This document shows, piece by piece, positions 5,776 through 6,787 of a stretch of DNA of 6,787 nt. Made by a program: the position numbers and the translations under genes. The stretch comes from a bacterium. GTDB taxonomy: Bacteria > Vulcanimicrobiota > Vulcanimicrobiia > Vulcanimicrobiales > Vulcanimicrobiaceae. The stretch is taken from the NCBI GenBank assembly GCA_021807645.1, contig JAKBCP010000045.1, positions 1 to 6,787 on the forward strand, given 5' to 3'. The notes beneath the pieces are model-generated. The model worked only from the letters and a program-made list of their open reading frames with translations. It ran no database searches and was not told the origin of the DNA. The stretch's first letter is position 1. Each line of letters starts with the position of its first letter.

Positions 5776-6787
5776 AGCGGCCGGGGGTTCGCCCGGCCAA
5801 TCCTTCGCCCCCGCCAATCGATCGCACCGCGCAATCCCAGGCCCAGAGCCCAGAGACCGAGCGCGAGCGCAAAAGGCGAAGCCGGAGGTTGCGGCATGCC
5901 CGGCGGCCGCTCGACCGCCGCAGCGGCGGAGCTCCAAGCGATACACGGCGCGAGCGCACCGAGCGTCACCAGGAGCGCGCCGATCTTTTCGGCGCCCGTG
6001 CCCTCGGCAACGACGCGAACCCACAGGTAGATCGCCGCGAACGGCAGTAGCGCGACTGCAAGCGACGAGAGCGCGTACAACATGCTTCCGAGAAGACCGA
6101 CCTCACCGAGCAACGAGCGCCCCAACCCGTCGAGGCTCGCTTGCAGCCCCGCGTATCCGTCAACGACGGCGATCTCGCGCGCGTCGACGCAGGCGACCCG
6201 CGCTCCGCTTCGCTTGAGCGCGCGCGCCAATGCGATATCCTCGACGAGCGCATCGATCTCGGCATGCCCACCGCTGCGCGCGTACGCCTCTCGCTCGACC
6301 AAAAACCATTGCCCGTTCCCCGCGGAAAATCGCGGATCGGTGCCGCGCGCGGCGCGCATCGGAAAGGCTTCGAGAAGAAGCATGCGCGCGAGCGGCGCGC
6401 AACCCGCCGCGGCGAGATCGCGCACGCGTATGCGCGGGAAACCGGTGACCGCGGCGACGCCAAGCGCCTTCCGAGCATCGACCGTCGCCCCGAGCGCTCC
6501 GGGTAGCGCTCGCACGTCGGCATCGGCAAAGAGCGCGAACGGGGCTTCAATCGGCGCGGCGGCGACCGCCGCCGCGAGCGCCCGCGCTTTCGGCGACGCC
6601 TGCATCGGAGCATCGGCGGGAACGGAATAGACGCGCACGCGCGCATCCTCGCGAGCGATCTGATCGAGGATCGCACGCGTCTCGTCGGACGACCCATCGT
6701 CGACGACGATCGCGCGACGAAGTTCCGGTTGCGCGAGAAAACTCTCGATGCACGGTCGCGCGTTCTTCGCTTCGTCGCGCATCGCGA
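5772..6787 (-). CDS. Membrane-anchored family 2 glycosyltransferase (5' end outside window)
   Basis: The reading frame stays open to the window edge. The first visible Met (6780-6782) lies in what looks like the first conserved GT2 block (AMRDEAKN, compare ARNEExN), so the true start is probably a dozen or so codons beyond 6787. Counting from that Met, the GT-A fold shows VVDDGSSDET at 26-35, the metal-binding DAD at 87-89, SAGNGQWFLVEREAY at 153-167, SGGH at 170-173 and the catalytic-base region VEDIALARALK at 180-190. The C-terminus has about three membrane helices (around 233-256, 266-290 and 303-321) and ends in an IDWRGRRI stretch like that of other membrane GT2 enzymes. No QxxRW motif is seen, so it is not a typical processive synthase. 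It resembles GT2 enzymes that glycosylate lipids or terpenoids (CrtQ-like or hopanoid-associated types), but sugar and acceptor are not determined. It overlaps cmk by GTGA, so it is co-transcribed with the block that follows. Confidence 0.88.
   Translation of the reverse strand, partial: AMRDEAKNARPCIESFLAQPELRRAIVVDDGSSDETRAILDQIAREDARVRVYSVPADAPMQASPKARALAAAVAAAPIEAPFALFADADVRALPGALGATVDARKALGVAAVTGFPRIRVRDLAAAGCAPLARMLLLEAFPMRAARGTDPRFSAGNGQWFLVEREAYARSGGHAEIDALVEDIALARALKRSGARVACVDAREIAVVDGYAGLQASLDGLGRSLLGEVGLLGSMLYALSSLAVALLPFAAIYLWVRVVAEGTGAEKIGALLVTLGALAPCIAWSSAAAAVERPPGMPQPPASPFALALGLWALGLGLRGAIDWRGRRIGRANPRPL
5779..5798 (-). promoter_or_regulatory. GC-rich hairpin just upstream of the cmk start
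   Basis: On the minus strand GGCCGGG pairs perfectly with CCCGGCC across a six-base loop, three bases before the GTG start of cmk and within the last codons of the glycosyltransferase gene. In mRNA it would hide the start region unless ribosomes finishing the upstream gene open it. There is no Shine-Dalgarno sequence there. It is a translational-coupling candidate; chance formation in GC-rich coding DNA is possible. Confidence 0.4.

Noticed and set aside
5776..6024. N-terminal extension of the cmk frame (would make 311 residues)
   Set aside because: It overlaps the C-terminal membrane helices of the glycosyltransferase; cytidylate kinases begin about ten residues before the P-loop, which the GTG at 5775 provides.

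Overview
The window holds six genes, all on the minus strand and tightly packed. Transcription order runs from high to low coordinates: a family 2 glycosyltransferase (5' end beyond the window), cytidylate kinase (cmk), a PlsC-type acyltransferase, a polyprenyl diphosphate synthase, a 1086-residue membrane protein made of two GT-C glycosyltransferase modules, and the first 62 codons of yebC. There are no RNA genes, insertion sequences, CRISPR arrays or tRNAs that I can see, and the longest non-coding stretch is 62 bases.

The DNA is GC-rich, with many long spurious reading frames on the opposite strand. The protein families are bacterial. The gene set and the large GT-C fusion suggest a deep-branching, high-GC, probably environmental bacterium. 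Candidatus Eremiobacterota/WPS-2 or a Chloroflexi-like lineage is a guess, not something the sequence proves.

Region by region: (a) 5772-6787, the glycosyltransferase, overlaps cmk by the 4 bases GTGA; (b) 5089-5775, cmk, overlaps plsC by ATGA; (c) 4505-5092, plsC, overlaps the prenyl synthase by ATGA; (d) 3528-4508, the prenyl synthase, is followed after 18 bases by (e) 249-3509, the GT-C fusion; (f) after 62 bases with a 7-bp inverted repeat comes (g) yebC, 1-186. The chain of 4-base overlaps means genes a-d are almost certainly one translationally coupled operon, and the GT-C gene very probably belongs to it. yebC may be read through or have its own start signal.

Functionally, most of the block points to the cell envelope: prenyl diphosphate supply (isoprenoid or lipid-carrier precursor), phosphatidic acid or other acyl transfer, a membrane-anchored GT2 enzyme and a polyprenyl-phosphate-sugar-dependent GT-C enzyme. 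Cmk supplies CDP/CTP, which phospholipid synthesis also needs. The most unusual object is the GT-C protein. A Gpi18-like module is fused to a PMT (GT39)-like module, and the PMT module is itself interrupted by about 165 residues carrying two extra membrane helices and a DG-turn-rich soluble domain.
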